Of a stretch of DNA of 32,838 bases, positions 29,816 through 32,838 are shown one piece after another. This DNA comes from Burkholderiales bacterium (lineage in GTDB: Bacteria > Pseudomonadota > Gammaproteobacteria > Burkholderiales > Ga0077523), in assembly GCA_019747905.1 (NCBI GenBank), contig JAIEQG010000159.1:1-32838 (forward strand), read 5' to 3'. Each line of letters begins with the position of its first letter. The stretch's first letter is position 1. Both the position numbers and the translations under genes were made by a program. A model generated the notes under the pieces. The model searched no databases. It was not told the DNA's origin and worked only from the letters and a program-made list of their open reading frames with translations.

Positions 29816-29971
29816 GTTGCATCCTCCTTGAATCGGGTTGAACGACGATGGGCGCTTCCAACCGCCGCGGTGCCGCGGGCGACGGGGAACTCTGCGGTTC
29901 CTCAGGGCGCGAGGACAGGCTACAACCGTGTCACTTACGGATAGGGCACCGATGATCTGCGGCGACCGCGA

Positions 29972-30012
29972 ATGCCGAATGGCTTGATTTCACTGCCATA
30001 CGGCATTACCCT
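29972..30012 (+). promoter_or_regulatory. Promoter with double GCC-N4-GGC operator of the toxin-antitoxin pair
   Basis: GCCGAATGGC (29974-29983) and GCCATACGGC (29995-30004) are two small palindromes whose centres are 21 bases apart, two helical turns. They also form a larger inverted repeat (29972-29983 with 29995-30006, 11 of 12 matching). Between and after them lie TTGATT (29984-29989) and TACCCT (30007-30012), 17 bases apart. A regulator bound here would cover the promoter. Confidence 0.5.
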
Positions 30013-30019
30013 GTCCTGC

Positions 30020-30484
30020 ATGAAAGTGCGCGTCTCCACGCTCACCCGCCTGGGTCTCGCGGCGATGGAGCCCAAGGCTCGCTATCGCGCCGCGCGTTCG
30101 TCCGCGACTGCCGTCGCTGAAGACACGCTGGCTGACTTCAGTGATGGACAGGTGCCCTACGACGCCGTCGAGGAAATCGCGCGCAAACTCGCTGTCGAAC
30201 CCGAGACGGTCCTGGAAGTCATGGGTGTTGCGCCTCGCACCGCTGCCCGCCGCAAGCAGGAGCGGACCCTGAAGGCTGCCGAGGCCGATCGGCTCTTCCG
30301 GATCGCACGCGTCCTCGATGACGCCACTCGCGTCTTCGCATCGGAAGACAAGGCGGCGCATTGGCTGCGGTCGCCGCATCCGCTGCTGTGGCAGCAGGCA
30401 CCGCTCGCTCTGCTCGATTCCGACGCAGGCACGAAAGCCGTCACGGACGAACTGACCCGAATCGACTACGGAGATTTCGCCTGA
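30020..30484 (+). CDS. Xre/MbcA/ParS-type antitoxin
   Basis: From ATG 30020 the product is 154 residues. The C-terminal part (about 100-154) matches the MbcA/ParS/Xre toxin-binding domain (DUF2384): DDATRVFASEDKAAHWLRSP, PLALLDSDAGTKAVTDEL and RIDYGDF. The N-terminal half is helical and includes DAVEEIARKLAVEPETVLEV, likely the DNA-binding and dimerisation region. The antitoxin neutralises the RES toxin encoded by the next gene and is expected to repress their shared promoter. ATG 30020 is preferred over ATG 29972, which lies inside the candidate operator. No ribosome site is visible before 30020, and the promoter's predicted start point is close to the ATG, so the message may be leaderless. 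It overlaps the toxin gene by one base. Confidence 0.88.
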   Translation: MKVRVSTLTRLGLAAMEPKARYRAARSSATAVAEDTLADFSDGQVPYDAVEEIARKLAVEPETVLEVMGVAPRTAARRKQERTLKAAEADRLFRIARVLDDATRVFASEDKAAHWLRSPHPLLWQQAPLALLDSDAGTKAVTDELTRIDYGDFA

Positions 30485-30936
30485 TGCGGGCGTGGCGCCT
30501 CACGAGGGCGACCCACGCCGTCGATCCGTTGTCGGGCCGTGGTGCCGCCCTGGTCGGCGGTCGCTGGAATTCGCCGGGCCGCCGTATGGCCTATGCATCC
30601 TCGCATCGCAGCCTCGCAGTGCTGGAGATGCTCGTCCACACCACGACGTCGTCGGTGCCGCAGGATCTGGTCTTCGTTCCGATCGAGATTCCTGACCGGC
30701 TGATTCGAGCCGCCACGACCCCACCGGCCGGTTGGGACGCCCTGCCCTGGAGCCCCGCGGCACGACGCTTCGGCGATGCCTGGCTGGACGACGAGTCGTC
30801 CGTGGGGCTTCAGGTGCCTTCGATCGTCGTGCCGGCGGAGTTCAACGTCCTCCTCAATCCGGCGCATCCCCGCTTTCGGAGCCTGCTCCTGCAGGCGCCC
30901 GAGGCCTTCGCGCTCGACCCGCGCCTCTTCTCCTGA
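30484..30936 (+). CDS. RES-domain toxin
   Basis: The 150-residue protein is a complete RES-family toxin. The conserved Arg is R27 in GGRWNSPG, the Glu is E48 in LAVLEMLVH, and the Ser is S113 in VPSIVVPAEFNVLLNPAHPRF. Characterised RES toxins (MbcT, ParT and others) act on NAD+ by degradation or phosphorolysis, or ADP-ribosylate a target, and so stop growth. Which reaction applies here cannot be told. The ATG at 30484 overlaps the antitoxin stop (TGATG), giving coupled translation. A longer frame starting at 30361 is rejected because it runs through the antitoxin domain. It converges on the SDR gene with nine bases between stops. Confidence 0.92.
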   Translation: MRAWRLTRATHAVDPLSGRGAALVGGRWNSPGRRMAYASSHRSLAVLEMLVHTTTSSVPQDLVFVPIEIPDRLIRAATTPPAGWDALPWSPAARRFGDAWLDDESSVGLQVPSIVVPAEFNVLLNPAHPRFRSLLLQAPEAFALDPRLFS

Positions 30937-30945
30937 AGCCTGCGC

Positions 30946-31704
30946 CTACTGCGCGCACCACCCCCCATCCATCAGCACGTCGTTGCCTGTCATGAACGAG
31001 GCAGCATCCGAGCAGATGTAGAGCGCGAGCGATGCGATCTCTTCCGGCGTGCCCCAGCGGTGCATGGGTGTCTGCGCCATCAGCTCCGCGTTCTTCTCGG
31101 CGTTCGCCCGCAACGGCGCGGTGAGGTCGGTCGCGATGAAACCGGGGCTGATCGCCACGCAAGTGATCTTGTCGTCGATCAGTTCCAGCGCGAGCGCCTT
31201 GGTCAGGCCAGCCACGGCGTGCTTGGTCGCGGAGTACACGCCACGCCCGGTGCTGGAGATGTGCGCCATGATCGAGGTCAGGTTGATGATGCGGCCGTAT
31301 CCCCTGCCCTTCATGTGCGGCACGAAGTACTTGCAGCACAGCCACAGACCGGTGATGTTGGTGTCGGTCAGGTTGCGCCATTCGTCGAACGTGAAATCGA
31401 TCACGTTCTTGCGGATCGCGGTGCCGGCATTGTTGACGAGGATGTGCACCGCACCGAAACGCTTGGCCACGTCGGCCGCACATTGCTTCACCTGAGCTTC
31501 GTCCTTGACGTCGCACACGAAGGTCGCGGCGTCGGCCCCGGCTTTCCTGACGAGTTCGAGGCTCTCGGCGAGCTTCGCCTGGTCGCGCCCCACCAGCGCG
31601 ATTCGCGCGCCGGCTCCTGCCAGCGCGAGCGCCGTCGCTCGGCCGATACCCCGGCTGCCACCGGTAATGACGGCCACCCGGCCTTCGAGAAACTTTCCGT
31701 TCAT
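30946..31704 (-). CDS. SDR family oxidoreductase
   Basis: The 252-residue classical short-chain dehydrogenase has VITGGSRGIGRATAL near the N-terminus, LVNNAG, catalytic Ser in NLTSIMAH and YxxxK in VYSATKHA. It closes with the usual VLMDGGW end. The start ATG 31704 has AAGGGG six bases upstream. It lies 25 bases after the substrate-binding protein gene in the same direction, so the two are probably cotranscribed and may concern import and oxidation of the same compound. The substrate is not evident. It is only distantly similar to the other SDR at 7801-8547. Confidence 0.92.
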   Translation of the reverse strand: MNGKFLEGRVAVITGGSRGIGRATALALAGAGARIALVGRDQAKLAESLELVRKAGADAATFVCDVKDEAQVKQCAADVAKRFGAVHILVNNAGTAIRKNVIDFTFDEWRNLTDTNITGLWLCCKYFVPHMKGRGYGRIINLTSIMAHISSTGRGVYSATKHAVAGLTKALALELIDDKITCVAISPGFIATDLTAPLRANAEKNAELMAQTPMHRWGTPEEIASLALYICSDAASFMTGNDVLMDGGWCAQ

Positions 31705-31729
31705 GCCATACCCCTTGATGTTGTCGTCA

Positions 31730-32838
31730 CTATCTGCCGCTCAGCAAGTCCCCGAACAGCACCCAGCGGGTACCGTCGAATTTCGCCAACCGCATTTCCC
31801 CTATGGGACCGAAGTCGGTCGCACTGGTGTTGAGCCGGATTCCGGGCAACAGCATCGGAATCTCGACGTCCTTCAGGTTCGCGGCCACCTTCATCACGTT
31901 CTCGCGTGTCAGGTCGTCGCCGCACGCCTTGAGAACGTGGACCATGGCCGCTGCGCTCGCATAGCCGTACAGGTTCAGCTGATCGTTCGTATCGCCGGCG
32001 GGGAGGTACTTCTTCATCCAGTTCTCCCACACCTTGAACGCGGCTTCATTCCGGATCTCCGGTTCGGTCGGGTCGGCGAGGTAGGCAGCCGTCACGATGT
32101 CCTTGGCCTTGTCGAGGCCCGCGGGTGTCAGGACCGCCCCGACCGACGCCGACACGTTGGTCAGAATATGCATCGGCTTCCACCCGATCTCCGCCACCTT
32201 GCGGATGGTCTGGGCCGCGAACTTGGGTGTAGCGAAGGTGAGCAGCGTATCGGCGCCGCTCGCCTTGAGCCCGACGATCTGCGAGTCGATCGTCGGGTCC
32301 GTCACCTCGTACGAGGCTTCCTTCACGATCATCGAGGCCGCCTTGTCGCCCAGCATGCTCTTGAGGCCGACGACGTAGTCCTTGCCGAAATCGTCGTTCT
32401 GGTACAGGAGTGCCAGCTTGGCGTTCGGATAGTTCTTGAGGAGGTACTGCGCGTAGATGCGCCCTTCCGCCTGGTAGGTCGGGTTGAAGCCCATGGTCCA
32501 GGGGAAGTTCTTCGGGTCGCTCCACTTCGTCGCGCCCGTCGCGAGCAGGATATGCGGCACCTTCTTCGCGTTCACGTACTTGTGGATCGCCGAATTGGTC
32601 GGCGTGCCGAGGCTCTGGAAGAGCAACAGCACTTCGTCCTGTTCCACCAGCTTGCGGGTCTGCTCGACCGTCTTGGCCGGGTTGTAGCCGTCGTCCAGCG
32701 AGATGAAGTTGATCTTGCGACCGTTGACGCCGCCTTGATCGTTGATCCACTGGAAGTACGCCGCCTGCGCCTTGCCGATGGTGCCGTAAGCGGACGCGGG
32801 ACCGCTGTAGGGCATGGTCTGGCCGATCTTGATTTCGG
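31730..32838 (-). CDS. ABC transporter substrate-binding protein, branched-chain amino acid type, 5'-truncated by window edge
   Basis: The frame is open to the right window edge, reading EIKIGQTMPYSGPASAYG at the N-terminal side, so the signal peptide and start lie outside. The visible 368 or so residues form a type I periplasmic-binding protein (FQWINDQGGVNGRKINFISL, DEVLLLFQSLGTPTNSAIH, LYQNDDFGKDYVVGLKSML). This is the Leu/Ile/Val-binding branch widespread in betaproteobacteria, distinct from the Urt/AmiC-like proteins at 17910 and 27498. Many such proteins bind aromatic or other carboxylates rather than amino acids. No permease or ATPase partner is visible on this side; an SDR follows 25 bases downstream. 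Confidence 0.88.
   Translation of the reverse strand, partial: EIKIGQTMPYSGPASAYGTIGKAQAAYFQWINDQGGVNGRKINFISLDDGYNPAKTVEQTRKLVEQDEVLLLFQSLGTPTNSAIHKYVNAKKVPHILLATGATKWSDPKNFPWTMGFNPTYQAEGRIYAQYLLKNYPNAKLALLYQNDDFGKDYVVGLKSMLGDKAASMIVKEASYEVTDPTIDSQIVGLKASGADTLLTFATPKFAAQTIRKVAEIGWKPMHILTNVSASVGAVLTPAGLDKAKDIVTAAYLADPTEPEIRNEAAFKVWENWMKKYLPAGDTNDQLNLYGYASAAAMVHVLKACGDDLTRENVMKVAANLKDVEIPMLLPGIRLNTSATDFGPIGEMRLAKFDGTRWVLFGDLLSGR

Overview
The window is a dense, high-GC bacterial chromosome segment. The most likely source is a betaproteobacterium close to Burkholderiales or a neighbouring order. The basis is a PEP-CTERM sorting signal, QseBC-type two-component genes, many periplasmic substrate-binding proteins and GC-rich dispersed intergenic repeats. 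Genus cannot be read from this sequence. No rRNA, tRNA, CRISPR array, transposase or phage gene was seen.

Layout. (1) 1-5.0 kb: the 3' end of a DUF4396 membrane protein converges on a minus-strand block. In transcription order that block is ABC ATPase, ABC-2 permease, GldG-like protein, DUF4340 protein and a GAF-domain protein, with two ATGA start/stop overlaps. (2) 5.1-6.1 kb: a secreted metallo-beta-lactamase-fold hydrolase with its own promoter and a strong terminator. (3) 6.3-10.9 kb: a minus-strand catabolic-looking series of histidinol-dehydrogenase-family enzyme (HpsN-like), 3-hydroxyisobutyrate-dehydrogenase-family enzyme, SDR and FkbM methyltransferase, with hairpins at several junctions. 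(4) 11.0-11.9 kb: a PEP-CTERM exported protein. (5) 12.0-17.8 kb: an envelope-stress region. A small His/Lys-rich exported protein, an OmpR-type regulator (TTG start) and a QseC-like kinase are divergent from a DegP-like protease, which is followed by a YqiK-type flotillin. The divergent promoter region carries two oppositely oriented CTTAGG-N5-CTTAAG sites flanking a GC-rich palindromic repeat.

(6) 17.9-28.8 kb: the most distinctive part, a probable amide uptake and hydrolysis locus. A Tat-exported Urt/Fmd-type binding protein, two permeases and an ATPase lead into a single 826-residue reading frame. That frame joins a UrtE-like ATPase, through a Pro/Ala-rich linker, to a complete amidase-signature hydrolase. 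After it comes an acyl-CoA-synthetase-like gene that has lost its C-terminal domain and has a degenerate phosphate-binding loop. Converging on it are a second amidase-signature enzyme and an AmiC-like amide-binding protein, with a divergent MarR regulator. Two of three copies of the GC-rich repeat bracket the fused gene, and they supply sequence at the translation starts of the fused gene and of the ligase-like gene.

(7) 29.2-32.8 kb: a small secreted four-cysteine protein of unknown function; a ParS/RES toxin-antitoxin pair with a candidate double-palindrome operator; an SDR; and a branched-chain-type substrate-binding protein that runs off the right edge.

A plausible reading of region 6 is import of an amide followed by release of ammonia and a carboxylic acid, possibly at the transporter itself. 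The substrate is not known. All domain assignments rest on motif recognition by eye, without database searches.
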